A stretch of 64,000 nucleotides of DNA from Pectobacterium aroidearum (GCF_041228105.1 NZ_CP166097.1:2790001-2854000); one strand, 5' to 3'. Counted from the stretch's first letter, positions 53,436-63,018 are shown. The notes: a model not told the origin generated them from the letters alone. A program made the numbers and translations.

Positions 53436-54107
53436 ATGTCCTTTGATTCTTCTATACGAGCGGCGATTTTCGATATGGATGGGCTGCTGATTGATTCAGA
53501 ACCGTTGTGGGATAAAGCAGAGCTGGAGGTGATCGCTTCGCTGGGCGTTGATATTTCATTGCGACACACAATGAAAGACACGCTGGGCCTGCGCATCGAT
53601 ATGGTTGTTGAACTTTGGTATCAGCACTCACCCTGGACGACACCAAGCCGGGACGAGGTTGTTCGCCGTATTATCGATCGCGCCATCGAACTCGTTGCCG
53701 AACAACGCCCGCTTCTGCCCGGTGTCGAGCATGCACTTCAACTATGCCGTGAACAGAATCTCAAAATTGGGCTGGCTTCCGCGTCACCGCTCCATATGCA
53801 GCAGCAGGTGCTGCGCATGTTTAACCTGGATCACTACTTTGATGTCTTAATGTCAGCCGAAGCGCTGCCGTATAGCAAACCGCATCCTGAAGTGTATTTG
53901 AATGCAGCAAACGCGCTCGGCGTTTCCCCCACGCAATGCGTGACGCTGGAAGATTCGGTGAATGGCATGATCGCCACCAAGGCAGCACGCATGCGTTCAA
54001 TCGTTATTCCGCAGGCCGAATTCCGCGCTGATGCACGATGGGCGTTAGCCGATTATAAGCTGGACTCCCTGAATCAGCTGACCGCTGAACACCTGCTGCT
54101 AGTGTAG
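53436..54107 (+). CDS. hxpB: Hexitol/2-deoxyglucose phosphatase HxpB (YniC)
   Basis: 223-residue HAD-superfamily phosphatase acting on sugar phosphates such as 2-deoxyglucose-6-phosphate and hexitol phosphates. Motif I is FDMDGLLIDSEPLW with the nucleophile Asp; motif II is LASASPLHM, the motif III Lys is in SKPHPEVYL, and motif IV is LEDSVNGMIA. The cap is inserted after motif I (residues about 20-85). GGAG precedes the ATG. The gene ends at a strong hairpin. Confidence 0.95.
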   Translation: MSFDSSIRAAIFDMDGLLIDSEPLWDKAELEVIASLGVDISLRHTMKDTLGLRIDMVVELWYQHSPWTTPSRDEVVRRIIDRAIELVAEQRPLLPGVEHALQLCREQNLKIGLASASPLHMQQQVLRMFNLDHYFDVLMSAEALPYSKPHPEVYLNAANALGVSPTQCVTLEDSVNGMIATKAARMRSIVIPQAEFRADARWALADYKLDSLNQLTAEHLLLV

Positions 54108-54167
54108 GAATTTAATGTAGGAATAAAGAAGCGAAAGAATAGAAAACAAACATTGCAGGATATAACG

Positions 54168-54201
54168 AAAGTGTGGTCAGCCAATCGACTGACCACACTT
54201 T
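54168..54201. terminator. Bidirectional terminator between hxpB and kdgF
   Basis: 13-bp perfect stem AAAGTGTGGTCAG / CTGACCACACTTT, 8-base loop. It serves convergent hxpB (+) and kdgF (-). Confidence 0.85.
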
Positions 54202-54206
54202 AGGTA

Positions 54207-54539
54207 TTACAGGAAATCAGCGCGCTTAGGCGAGAAAGCATCGATCAGAACGCTGCCATCTTCCAGCGAGACCACGCCGTGCATCTCGTTTTTCACCGCC
54301 AGATAGGCGTCGCCGGTTTTCAGGATACGTTTTTCACCTTCGATCACGACTTCAAAGCTGCCAGCGGCAACATAAGCAATCTGATCGTGAATTTCATGAA
54401 AGTGCGGCGTACCGATGGCACCTTTATCAAAGTGCACGTAGACCATCATCAGCTCATCGCTCCAGGTCATGATCTTACGTTTAATGCCACCGCCCAGCTC
54501 TTCCCACGGGGTTTCATCATCAATAAAGTATCTTCTCAT
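54207..54539 (-). CDS. kdgF: Pectin degradation protein KdgF (uronate cupin)
   Basis: 110-residue single cupin that promotes conversion of 4,5-unsaturated galacturonate to the linear 5-keto-4-deoxyuronate, the step before KduI. Metal ligands are visible as His and Gln in GTPHFHEIHDQIAYV and a later His in NEMHGVV. The start MRRYFIDDETPWEEL has GAGGAG 8 bases upstream; earlier in-frame ATGs overlap that site. It is divergent from kduI, sharing the KdgR-controlled region. Confidence 0.95.
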   Translation of the reverse strand: MRRYFIDDETPWEELGGGIKRKIMTWSDELMMVYVHFDKGAIGTPHFHEIHDQIAYVAAGSFEVVIEGEKRILKTGDAYLAVKNEMHGVVSLEDGSVLIDAFSPKRADFL

Positions 54540-54905
54540 TATCATCTCTCCTCTAACGCTTGTATTGCCCATACCTTCTATTGCGTCAACAAACCGTGCA
54601 CGACAACGAGTGTATGACTATGGATTGCGACATTTTAGCCACATCAGTACCAGAAGAAACATAAAATAAGCAAAACCATGACGGCCCTCAAGAAATAAAT
54701 AAAACATTATTTCATTTTTATTGAATTCACATCCCATCCAAACTATCATCCCGCATAACAAGAAAGAACCGGGCACGTTGAGGAACAGGTGACGTTGTCA
54801 CTGCCACGCAACATCATCTGTTTCGCCCGGCGCTTTCACCAGGAATGATTCCTGCTTCAGGAATCGCGCCTGATTTTTGTTTTTCTCTGAAAGAGAGGCT
54901 AAGCA
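54540..54905. promoter_or_regulatory. Divergent kdgF/kduI control region
   Basis: 366 bases without a gene. It contains a KdgR-box-like palindrome at 54697-54717 and a GTGACGTTGTCAC inverted repeat at about 54789-54801. GAGAGGCTAAGCA before kduI supplies the ribosome binding site. Confidence 0.6.
54697..54717. promoter_or_regulatory. KdgR-box-like site upstream of kduI
   Basis: AAATAAAACATTATTTCATT fits the pseudo-palindromic KdgR operator (AAATgAAAC-n-GTTTCATT type). KdgR is the IclR-family repressor of pectinolysis, released by 2-keto-3-deoxygluconate. Confidence 0.7.
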
Positions 54906-55742
54906 ATGCAAGTTCGTCAAAGCATTCACAGCGATCACGCGAAGCAACTGGATACCGCCGGCCTACGTCGTGAATTTCTGATCGAGCAGATTTTTTCTGC
55001 CGATGCCTACACTATGACCTATAGCCACATCGACCGAATCATCGTCGGTGGCATTATGCCCGTACACAGCGCCGTGACGATTGGCGGTGAAGTGGGCAAA
55101 CAACTCGGCGTCAGCTATTTCCTGGAACGCCGCGAATTCGGCGCCATCAACATTGGCGGCGCAGGCATCGTGACTGTCGATGGCGAACGCTATGACGTGG
55201 GTAATGAGGAAGCAATCTATGTTGGTATGGGCGTGAAAGACGTGCAATTTACCAGCGCCGATGCGGCTAATCCCGCCAAGTTCTACTACAACAGCGCGCC
55301 AGCACATACGACATACCCTACCCGCAAGATTACTCAGGCTGACACCTCACCACAAACTGTGGGTGAAGATGCCAGTTGCAATCGCCGTACAATTAATAAA
55401 TACATCGTTCCCGATGTATTGCTGACCTGCCAGCTCACAATGGGATTAACCAAGCTGGCCGAAGGCAGCCTATGGAACACCATGCCTTGCCATACGCATG
55501 AGCGCCGAATGGAAGTCTATTTCTATTTTGACATGGACGATGAAACGGCCGTTTTCCACATGATGGGTCAACCGCAGGAAACCCGTCACATAGTTATAAA
55601 AAACGAGCAGGCGGTGATTTCACCGAGCTGGTCGATTCATTCCGGTGTTGGCACCAGACGCTACACCTTCATCTGGGGCATGGTTGGCGAGAATCAGGTT
55701 TTCGGTGACATGGATCACGTCAAGGTTAGCGAGTTACGTTAA
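54906..55742 (+). CDS. kduI: 5-keto-4-deoxyuronate isomerase
   Basis: 278 residues. Zinc-dependent cupin-type enzyme converting 5-keto-4-deoxyuronate to 2,5-diketo-3-deoxygluconate. The zinc site is in [18 protein letters not shown] (two His and a Glu), with a later His in [18 protein letters not shown]. The whole length matches E. coli and Dickeya KduI. The ribosome binding site is GAGAGG. kduD follows after 81 bases and probably shares the transcript, with the terminator at 56624. Confidence 0.97.
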   Translation: MQVRQSIHSDHAKQLDTAGLRREFLIEQIFSADAYTMTYSHIDRIIVGGIMPVHSAVTIGGEVGKQLGVSYFLERREFGAINIGGAGIVTVDGERYDVGNEEAIYVGMGVKDVQFTSADAANPAKFYYNSAPAHTTYPTRKITQADTSPQTVGEDASCNRRTINKYIVPDVLLTCQLTMGLTKLAEGSLWNTMPCHTHERRMEVYFYFDMDDETAVFHMMGQPQETRHIVIKNEQAVISPSWSIHSGVGTRRYTFIWGMVGENQVFGDMDHVKVSELR

Positions 55743-55823
55743 TCGCTTTCAACCGGAATTACCGGTGTTCCCTACAGTAACAGCTAACGACTAATTATTG
55801 TCGCTTATAGAGAGATTAGAGAT

Positions 55824-56585
55824 ATGATTTTAAATTCTTTTGATTTGCAAGGTAAAGTTGCTCTTATCACTGGTTGTGATACGGGTTTGGGTCAGGGTAT
55901 GGCTATCGGTCTGGCACAAGCCGGTTGTGATATCGTCGGCGTCAACATCGTTGAACCGAAAGACACCATCGAAAAAGTCACTGCACTGGGACGCCGTTTC
56001 CTGAGCCTGACCGCTGACATGAGCAACGTCGCTGGTCATGCTGAACTGGTAGAAAAAGCCGTTGCTGAATTTGGCCACGTTGACATCCTGGTCAACAACG
56101 CCGGTATCATCCGTCGTGAAGATGCGATCGATTTCAGCGAGAAAAACTGGGACGACGTAATGAACCTGAACATTAAGAGCGTGTTCTTTATGTCTCAGAC
56201 CGTTGCGCGCCAGTTCATAAAACAAGGTAAAGGCGGCAAGATCATCAACATCGCTTCTATGCTGTCCTTCCAGGGTGGTATCCGCGTACCTTCTTATACT
56301 GCGTCAAAAAGCGCCGTTATGGGCATCACTCGTTTGATGGCGAACGAATGGGCAAAACACGGTATCAACGTCAACGCAATTGCACCGGGATATATGGCTA
56401 CCAACAATACCCAGCAGCTGCGCGCCGATGAAGAACGCAGTAAAGAAATTCTGGATCGTATCCCGGCAGGTCGCTGGGGCTTACCGCAGGACCTGATGGG
56501 CCCATCAGTATTCCTGGCTTCCAGCGCATCTGACTACATCAACGGTTACACGATTGCTGTTGATGGCGGCTGGCTGGCTCGCTAA
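55824..56585 (+). CDS. kduD: 2-dehydro-3-deoxy-D-gluconate 5-dehydrogenase
   Basis: 253-residue short-chain dehydrogenase reducing 2,5-diketo-3-deoxygluconate to 2-keto-3-deoxygluconate, the inducer of the KdgR regulon. Cofactor loop TGCDTGLGQG, NNAG motif (LVNNAGIIRR), catalytic Ser in IASMLSFQGG and YxxxK as YTASK. The C-terminal SDYINGYTIAVDGGWLAR is typical. Codon use is notably that of a highly expressed gene. Confidence 0.97.
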   Translation: MILNSFDLQGKVALITGCDTGLGQGMAIGLAQAGCDIVGVNIVEPKDTIEKVTALGRRFLSLTADMSNVAGHAELVEKAVAEFGHVDILVNNAGIIRREDAIDFSEKNWDDVMNLNIKSVFFMSQTVARQFIKQGKGGKIINIASMLSFQGGIRVPSYTASKSAVMGITRLMANEWAKHGINVNAIAPGYMATNNTQQLRADEERSKEILDRIPAGRWGLPQDLMGPSVFLASSASDYINGYTIAVDGGWLAR

Positions 56586-56623
56586 GCGCAGTTTTTCTTA
56601 GCGGCATTTCGCCAACTTACGAT

Positions 56624-56651
56624 AAAAAGCACAATTTCGGTTGTGCTTTTT
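56624..56651 (+). terminator. Terminator of kduI-kduD
   Basis: 11-bp perfect stem AAAAAGCACAA / TTGTGCTTTTT with loop TTTCGG, followed by ATTTATTTTT. Confidence 0.92.
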
Positions 56652-56797
56652 ATTTATTTTTCAACCTGTTATTTCTCTTTTTACGATTCTTTCTCCTGCC
56701 ACAATCCTTTCTTAAAAAAAATCAAAACAACGTTCCGACTTTGATCACACTTTCGATATTGCGTGCATGACGACAAGGTTAATAGCGCAATATAATC

Positions 56798-56818
56798 AAT
56801 CAAAACAGTGTTTCTATT
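56798..56818. promoter_or_regulatory. KdgR-box-like site upstream of pelW
   Basis: AATCAAAACAGTGTTTCTAT: the core AAACAGTGTTTC is a good KdgR pseudo-palindrome, 40 bases before the pelW start. A TTTGATCACACTT about 50 bases upstream could be part of a CRP site. Confidence 0.7.
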
Positions 56819-56857
56819 TATAAGGAACTGTTCCACGGTTCCATAAGAAGGTACTCC

Positions 56858-58489
56858 ATGAGTATTTTTGAAAACTTATACACCAGCAGGAAATCGCAGC
56901 TCGACGAATGGGTTGCAGCACTTGATAGTCATATTGCCTGTGTGCAGGATAAAGGCCGTAGCCAAACTAAGCCGACGCTATTATTGGCTGACGGTTTTGA
57001 TGTGGAAAATTATGCACCAGTAATGTGGCAATTTCCGGATGGCCATAGCGCACCTATTTCTAATTTTGCCAGCCAGCAAAATTGGTTAAGAACGCTGTGC
57101 GCTATGAGCGTGGTTACAGGTAATGATAGTTACCTGCAGCATGCTATCGCACAAAGCGAATATTTCCTGGATCACTTCGTTGATGATAATAGCGGCCTAT
57201 TCTACTGGGGCGGCCACCGTTTTATTAATCTGGATACGCTGGACGGTGAAGGTCCAGAATCTAAAGCTCAGGTGCACGAATTAAAGCACCACCTGCCCTA
57301 TTATGCGCTGTTACATCATGTGAATGCGGAAAAGACGCTGAACTTCTTTCAGGGGTTCTGGAACGCGCACGTTGAAGACTGGGATTCACTGGATCTGGGC
57401 CGCCATGGCGATTACAGCAAGAAACGCGACCCAAATGTTTTCCTGCATGCCCGCCATGATGTCGTCGATCCGGCGCAGTGGCCTGTTCTGCCATTAACCA
57501 AGGGGCTGACTTTTGTTAATGCAGGCACAGACCTGATTTACGCCGCATTCAAATATGCAGAATACACGGGCGACAGCCACGCCGCAGCCTGGGGGAAACA
57601 CCTTTATCGCCAATACGTTTTGGCGCGCAACCCAGAAACCGGTATGCCCGTGTATCAGTTCAGTTCACCACAGCAGCGCCAGCCGGTGCCGGAAGATGAC
57701 AACCAGACGCAGTCTTGGTTTGGCGATCGCGCACAACGCCAGTTTGGTCCGGAGTTCGGTAAAATCGCGCGTGAAGCCAATGTGCTGTTCCGCGATATGC
57801 GCCCCCTGCTGATTGATAACCCACTGGCAATGCTGGATATTCTCCGCACGCAACCTGATGCCGAAATACTGGATTGGGTTATTTCAGGGTTAAAAAATTA
57901 CTACCAATACGCTTATGATGTCACCAGCAATACGCTGCGCCCGATGTGGAACAACGGTCAGGACATGACAGGCTACCGTTTTAAACGTGATGGCTACTAC
58001 GGCAAAGCAGGAACGGAGTTAAAACCGTTCGCATTAGAAGGTGATTATTTATTACCGCTGGTTCGGGCTTATCGCCTGAGCGGTGATGAGGACCTGTACG
58101 CACTGGTTAACACCATGCTGACGCGACTGAATAAAGAAGATATTCAATCCATCGCCAGCCCGTTACTGTTGTTAACCGTCATCGAACTGGCCGATCACAA
58201 GCAATCAGAATCTTGGGCACATTACGCCGCGCAGTTGGCTGACGTTTTGTTTGAACAACATTTCCATCGTGGTCTGTTTGTTCGCTCCGCACAGCATCGT
58301 TATGTTCGTCTGGATGATACCTATCCGCTGGCTTTACTGACTTTCGTTGCCGCTTGTCGCAACAAATTAAACGATATCCCGCCGTACCTGACACAGGGTG
58401 GATATGTTCACGGTGATTTTCACGTTAACGGGGAAAATAGAATTGTTTATGACGTGGAATTAATTTATCCAGAGTTATTAACAGCTTAA
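56858..58489 (+). CDS. pelW: Intracellular pectate disaccharide-lyase PelW (PL2)
   Basis: 543 residues. Polysaccharide lyase family 2 enzyme of the cytoplasm that releases unsaturated digalacturonate from imported short oligogalacturonides. There is no signal peptide, consistent with Dickeya PelW. Family-typical segments are GLFYWGGHRFINLDTLDG, ELKHHLPYYALLHHVN, RHGDYSKKRDPNVFLHARHD and GHRFI-type aromatic clusters; His and Arg residues there are candidates for metal binding and catalysis. The position before togMNAB matches the soft-rot gene order. Confidence 0.95.
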   Translation: MSIFENLYTSRKSQLDEWVAALDSHIACVQDKGRSQTKPTLLLADGFDVENYAPVMWQFPDGHSAPISNFASQQNWLRTLCAMSVVTGNDSYLQHAIAQSEYFLDHFVDDNSGLFYWGGHRFINLDTLDGEGPESKAQVHELKHHLPYYALLHHVNAEKTLNFFQGFWNAHVEDWDSLDLGRHGDYSKKRDPNVFLHARHDVVDPAQWPVLPLTKGLTFVNAGTDLIYAAFKYAEYTGDSHAAAWGKHLYRQYVLARNPETGMPVYQFSSPQQRQPVPEDDNQTQSWFGDRAQRQFGPEFGKIAREANVLFRDMRPLLIDNPLAMLDILRTQPDAEILDWVISGLKNYYQYAYDVTSNTLRPMWNNGQDMTGYRFKRDGYYGKAGTELKPFALEGDYLLPLVRAYRLSGDEDLYALVNTMLTRLNKEDIQSIASPLLLLTVIELADHKQSESWAHYAAQLADVLFEQHFHRGLFVRSAQHRYVRLDDTYPLALLTFVAACRNKLNDIPPYLTQGGYVHGDFHVNGENRIVYDVELIYPELLTA

Positions 58490-58535
58490 TTTTATGTTTT
58501 TTTAATGGTTCACAATTAATCAATAGGTAAGCATT

Positions 58536-59426
58536 ATGAATGAAAACAGAATGCTGGGGTTAGCCTATATCTCCCCCTATATTATAGGGCTGATAGTTTT
58601 TACCGCTTTCCCCTTTGTTTCGTCATTTATCCTCAGTTTTACTGAGTATGATTTGATAAATCCGCCTGAATTTACGGGACTAGAAAACTATCACCGCATG
58701 TTCCTGGAGGATGACCTCTTTTGGAAATCAATGGGCGTTACCTTTGCCTATGTATTTCTGACCATTCCATTGAAATTAATCTTCGCGCTGTTAATTGCGT
58801 TTGTACTTAATTTCAAATTGCGTGGTATCGGTTTCTTCCGTACTGCTTACTATGTGCCTTCTATTCTGGGCAGCAGCGTGGCAATCGCCGTATTGTGGCG
58901 TGCACTGTTCGCCATCGATGGTTTGTTAAACAGCTTCCTCGGCGTGTTTGGCTTTGACGCCATCAACTGGCTGGGCGAACCGTCTCTGGCACTGATGTCG
59001 GTAACACTGTTGCGCGTATGGCAGTTCGGTTCCGCGATGGTTATCTTCTTGGCTGCATTGCAGAACGTTCCGCAATCACAGTATGAAGCGGCAATGATCG
59101 ATGGCGCATCCAAATGGCAAATGTTCCTGAAAGTAACGGTACCGCTGATTACACCAGTTATCTTCTTTAACTTTATCATGCAGACCACTCAGGCATTCCA
59201 GGAGTTTACGGCGCCTTACGTCATCACTGGCGGCGGTCCAACACACTACACCTACCTGTTCTCGCTCTATATCTACGATACGGCGTTCAAGTATTTCGAT
59301 ATGGGTTACGGTGCTGCGTTGGCATGGGTTCTGTTCCTGGTTGTTGCAGTATTTGCGTCTATCTCCTTTAAGTCGTCGAAATACTGGGTGTTCTACTCCG
59401 CTGATAAAGGAGGAAAAAATGGCTGA
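58536..59426 (+). CDS. togM: Oligogalacturonide ABC transporter permease TogM
   Basis: 296-residue inner-membrane permease of the MalF type with six hydrophobic segments. The EAA motif is EAAMIDGASKWQMFLKVTVPLITP (about residue 185), which docks on TogA. It forms the channel with TogN. It starts 46 bases after pelW with TAGGTAAG. The stop overlaps togN by 8 bases. Confidence 0.96.
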   Translation: MNENRMLGLAYISPYIIGLIVFTAFPFVSSFILSFTEYDLINPPEFTGLENYHRMFLEDDLFWKSMGVTFAYVFLTIPLKLIFALLIAFVLNFKLRGIGFFRTAYYVPSILGSSVAIAVLWRALFAIDGLLNSFLGVFGFDAINWLGEPSLALMSVTLLRVWQFGSAMVIFLAALQNVPQSQYEAAMIDGASKWQMFLKVTVPLITPVIFFNFIMQTTQAFQEFTAPYVITGGGPTHYTYLFSLYIYDTAFKYFDMGYGAALAWVLFLVVAVFASISFKSSKYWVFYSADKGGKNG

Positions 59427-60324
59427 CATGCATTCAAACCTGACTACAGCACAAGAAGTTGCTGCTGCAGAAGTACGCCGCACGCTGCGTAAAGAAAAAC
59501 TCAGTGCCGCTATCCGTTACGTGATACTGCTGTTTGTTGGTTTACTGATGCTTTATCCATTGGCGTGGATGTTCTCGGCGTCGTTCAAACCGAACCATGA
59601 GATCTTCACTACGTTGGGTCTGTGGCCTGCTCACGCCACCTGGGACGGTTTCGTTAACGGTTGGAAAACCGGTACGGAATACAATTTCGGTCACTACATG
59701 ATTAACACTTTCCAGTATGTGATTCCGAAAGTGGTTCTGACCGTCATCTCCTCGGTGATTGTGGCTTATGGTTTCGCTCGCTTTGACATTCCGTGGAAGA
59801 ATTTCTGGTTTGCCACGCTGATTGCCACCATGCTGCTACCAAGCACCGTGTTGCTGATTCCTCAGTACCTTATGTTCCGTGAAATGGGCATGCTGAACAG
59901 CTATCTGCCACTGTACTTGCCGGTAGCGTTTGCAACACAAGGGTTCTTTGTGTTCATGCTGATCCAGTTTCTGCGTGGTGTACCACGTGATATGGAAGAA
60001 GCGGCCCAGATCGATGGTTGTAACTCTTTCCAGGTTCTGTGGTATGTGGTCGTGCCGATTTTGAAACCAGCCATCATCTCTGTTGCGCTGTTCCAGTTCA
60101 TGTGGTCAATGAACGACTTCATCGGTCCGCTGATTTATGTTTATAGCGTGGATAAATATCCGATTGCGCTGGCGCTGAAAATGTCTATCGACGTTACTGA
60201 AGGCGCTCCGTGGAATGAAATTCTGGCCATGTCCAGCATCTCCATTCTGCCATCCATTATTGTTTTCTTCCTGGCACAGCGCTACTTCGTACAAGGCGTG
60301 ACCAGCAGCGGAATTAAAGGTTAA
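59419..60324 (+). CDS. togN: Oligogalacturonide ABC transporter permease TogN
   Basis: 301 residues from MADMHSNLTTAQEVAAAEV (AAGGAGG upstream; the frame opens 36 codons earlier inside togM without support). MalG-type permease with an EAA loop EEAAQIDGCNSFQVLWYVVVPILKP. Membrane segments begin at about residue 35. It is translationally coupled to togM, and togA begins 13 bases after its stop. Confidence 0.96.
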   Translation: MADMHSNLTTAQEVAAAEVRRTLRKEKLSAAIRYVILLFVGLLMLYPLAWMFSASFKPNHEIFTTLGLWPAHATWDGFVNGWKTGTEYNFGHYMINTFQYVIPKVVLTVISSVIVAYGFARFDIPWKNFWFATLIATMLLPSTVLLIPQYLMFREMGMLNSYLPLYLPVAFATQGFFVFMLIQFLRGVPRDMEEAAQIDGCNSFQVLWYVVVPILKPAIISVALFQFMWSMNDFIGPLIYVYSVDKYPIALALKMSIDVTEGAPWNEILAMSSISILPSIIVFFLAQRYFVQGVTSSGIKG

Positions 60325-60337
60325 TAGAGGATTTATC

Positions 60338-61465
60338 ATGGCTGAAGTTATTTTCAATAAACTGGAAAAAGTATACTCCAACGGTTTCAAAGCTGTTCAC
60401 GGCATCGACCTGACGATTAAAGACGGCGAATTCATGGTTATCGTCGGCCCGTCTGGCTGTGCGAAATCCACCACGCTGCGCATGCTGGCAGGTCTGGAAA
60501 CCATTAGCGGCGGTGAAGTTCGCATCGGTGAGCGCGTTGTTAACAATCTGGCGCCAAAAGAGCGTGGGATTGCAATGGTGTTCCAGAACTATGCCCTCTA
60601 CCCTCACATGACGGTAAAAGAGAACCTGGCGTTTGGTCTGAAGCTGAGCAAACTTCCTAAAGAGCAAATTGAAGCGCAGGTAGCTGAAGCCGCCAAAATT
60701 CTGGAGCTGGAAGAACTGATGGATCGTCTGCCGCGCCAGTTGTCTGGTGGTCAGGCACAGCGTGTGGCCGTAGGCCGCGCCATCGTTAAAAAACCAGATG
60801 TGTTCCTGTTTGACGAACCGTTGTCAAACCTGGATGCCAAACTGCGTGCTTCCATGCGTATCCGTATTTCCGACCTGCATAAGCAGCTGAAGAAAAGCGG
60901 CAAAGCGGCGACAAGCGTATATGTTACCCACGATCAGACTGAAGCCATGACCATGGGTGACCGTATCTGCGTGATGAAACTCGGTCACATCATGCAGGTC
61001 GACACACCAGATAACCTGTACCACTTCCCTGTCAACATGTTCGTTGCTGGCTTCATTGGCTCACCAGAAATGAACATTAAGCCGTGCAAACTGGTCGAGA
61101 AAGACGGTCAGGTTGGCGTTGTTGTGGGTAATAACGCGCTGGTATTAAGCAGTGCAAAGCAAGACAAAGTCCGCAGCTATATCGGACAAGACGTATTCTT
61201 CGGTGTTCGTCCAGACTATGTTTCCGTGTCAGATACGCCATTTGAAGGCAGCCACTCACAGGGTGAGCTGGTTCGCGTAGAAAACATGGGTCACGAATTC
61301 TTTATGTACATTAAAGTCGATGGCTTTGAATTAACCAGCCGCATTCCTTATGACGAAGGTCGGCTGATTATCGAGAAGGGACTGCATCGTCCGGTATATT
61401 TCCAGTTCGACATGGAAAAATGCCATATTTTTGATGCAAAAACAGAAAAAAATATCTCTCTTTAA
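60338..61465 (+). CDS. togA: Oligogalacturonide ABC transporter ATPase TogA
   Basis: 375 residues, MalK/UgpC-type ATPase. Walker A is GPSGCAKSTT (residues about 37-46) with Ala in place of the usual third Gly; Q-loop VFQNYALYPHMTV, signature LSGGQAQR, Walker B VFLFDEPLSNLD and H-loop VTHDQTEAM. A C-terminal TOBE-type regulatory domain follows (about 240-375). The Ala substitution is shared, as I recall, with other TogA proteins, so it is unlikely to inactivate. Confidence 0.96.
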   Translation: MAEVIFNKLEKVYSNGFKAVHGIDLTIKDGEFMVIVGPSGCAKSTTLRMLAGLETISGGEVRIGERVVNNLAPKERGIAMVFQNYALYPHMTVKENLAFGLKLSKLPKEQIEAQVAEAAKILELEELMDRLPRQLSGGQAQRVAVGRAIVKKPDVFLFDEPLSNLDAKLRASMRIRISDLHKQLKKSGKAATSVYVTHDQTEAMTMGDRICVMKLGHIMQVDTPDNLYHFPVNMFVAGFIGSPEMNIKPCKLVEKDGQVGVVVGNNALVLSSAKQDKVRSYIGQDVFFGVRPDYVSVSDTPFEGSHSQGELVRVENMGHEFFMYIKVDGFELTSRIPYDEGRLIIEKGLHRPVYFQFDMEKCHIFDAKTEKNISL

Positions 61466-61480
61466 CAGGAGTAGTAACCG

Positions 61481-62770
61481 ATGAAAAAAGCGATCCTACA
61501 CACGTTAATAGCTTCATCTCTGGCGTTAGTGGCAATGCCGTCTTTAGCCGCTGATAATGTGGAATTGAGAATGTCCTGGTGGGGCGGCAACAGCCGTCAC
61601 CAGCAGACGCTCAAAGCCATTGAAGAGTTCCATAAGCAGCATCCAAACATCACCGTTAAAGCGGAATACACGGGCTGGGATGGTCACCTGTCTCGTCTGA
61701 CAACGCAGATTGCCGGTAATACCGAGCCAGATGTGATGCAGACCAACTGGAACTGGCTGCCGATTTTCTCTAAAAACGGCGATGGTTTTTACGATCTGAA
61801 CAAGGTTAAAGATTCTCTGGATCTGACCCAGTTCGAATCCAAAGAACTGCAAAACACCACGGTCAACGGCAAACTGAACGGTATTCCGATTTCCGTTACT
61901 GCTCGCGTGTTCTATTTCAATACCGAAAGCTGGAAAAAAGCCGGTCTGGAATATCCGAAAACGTGGGACGAACTGCTGAACGCCGGTAAAGTGTTCAAAG
62001 AGAAACTGGGCGACCAATACTACCCTATCGTATTGGAACACCAGGATTCTCTGGCACTGCTGAACTCTTATATGGTTCAGAAGTACAACATTCCAGCGAT
62101 TGATGTAAAAGGTCAGAAATTCGCCTATACCGATGCGCAATGGGCTGAATTCTTTGGCATGTATAAAAAACTGATCGACAGCCATGTCATGCCTGATGCT
62201 AAGTACTATGCCTCTTTCGGCAAGAGCAACATGTATGAAATGAAGCCATGGATCAACGGCGAGTGGTCTGGTACTTACATGTGGAACTCCACCATTACCA
62301 AGTACTCTGACAACCTGCAACCACCAGCAAAACTGGAATTGGGTAGCTACCCAATGCTGCCAGGCGCGAAAGATGCCGGCTTGTTCTTCAAACCTGCACA
62401 GATGCTGTCTATCGGTAAATCGACTAAGTATCCTAAAGAGTCTGCTCAGCTGATCAATTTCCTGCTGAACAGTAAAGAAGGTGCTCAGGCTCTGGGTCTG
62501 GAACGTGGTGTTCCGTTGAGTAAAGCGGCTGTTGCTCAGCTGACTGCTGATGGCGTAATCAAAGACGATGCACCAGCGGTTGCCGGGTTGAAACTGGCGC
62601 TGTCTCTGCCACATGACGTTGCCGTTTCTCCTTATTTCGACGATCCACAAATCGTTTCTCTGTTTGGTGATACCATCCAGTCTATCGATTACGGTCAGAA
62701 ATCTGTGGAAGACGCAGCGAAATACTTCCAGCGTCAATCTGAGCGTATTCTGAAACGCGCAATGAAATAA
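61481..62770 (+). CDS. togB: Oligogalacturonide-binding periplasmic protein TogB
   Basis: 429 residues. Signal peptide MKKAILHTLIASSLALVAMP with cleavage after SLAA (about residue 24). Extracellular solute-binding family 1 fold: WWGGNSRHQQTLKAIEEF at the start of the mature protein, GWDGHLSRLTTQIAGNTEPDVMQTNWNWLP, then WINGEWSGTYMWN in the cleft. It also serves in chemotaxis to oligogalacturonides in Dickeya. CAGGAG lies before the start, 15 bases after togA. A strong terminator ends the operon. Confidence 0.96.
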   Translation: MKKAILHTLIASSLALVAMPSLAADNVELRMSWWGGNSRHQQTLKAIEEFHKQHPNITVKAEYTGWDGHLSRLTTQIAGNTEPDVMQTNWNWLPIFSKNGDGFYDLNKVKDSLDLTQFESKELQNTTVNGKLNGIPISVTARVFYFNTESWKKAGLEYPKTWDELLNAGKVFKEKLGDQYYPIVLEHQDSLALLNSYMVQKYNIPAIDVKGQKFAYTDAQWAEFFGMYKKLIDSHVMPDAKYYASFGKSNMYEMKPWINGEWSGTYMWNSTITKYSDNLQPPAKLELGSYPMLPGAKDAGLFFKPAQMLSIGKSTKYPKESAQLINFLLNSKEGAQALGLERGVPLSKAAVAQLTADGVIKDDAPAVAGLKLALSLPHDVAVSPYFDDPQIVSLFGDTIQSIDYGQKSVEDAAKYFQRQSERILKRAMK

Positions 62771-62797
62771 TGTAGTACTCGATTTACCCTGTAATTC

Positions 62798-62828
62798 ATC
62801 CCTGCCGCACTGACGGCAGGGATTTTTC
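62798..62828 (+). terminator. Terminator of togMNAB
   Basis: 10-bp perfect stem ATCCCTGCCG / CGGCAGGGAT with loop CACTGA, followed by TTTTC, 28 bases after togB. Confidence 0.93.
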
Positions 62829-62872
62829 ATTTAAATTAAAACAACCGCGATATTCAATTCGATCTCCCTCAC

Positions 62873-62892
62873 AATTTGAAACCCCATTTTAC
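62873..62892. promoter_or_regulatory. KdgR-box-like site upstream of kdgM
   Basis: AATTTGAAACCCCATTTTAC resembles the KdgR operator half-sites (TGAAAC ... TTTTA), less symmetric than the kduI site. GATCTCGATCACAG downstream (62911-62924) carries a TCACA CRP half-site. kdgM is under both regulators in Dickeya. Confidence 0.5.
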
Positions 62893-63018
62893 TTTTTGTT
62901 ACTCAAGACGATCTCGATCACAGAACGTAGTTTAATAATAAATAGAATAGAACTTGTCCCAAAAAGCATAATGCGCGTTTTTAATTAAGCAATATCCTAA
63001 CCAATAGGGAATATAACA

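Noticed and set aside
61544..62830. 428-codon minus-strand frame opposite togB
   Set aside because: Fully antisense to a clear binding-protein gene with high codon bias; the Phe/Gln/Arg-rich composition is typical of a shadow frame.
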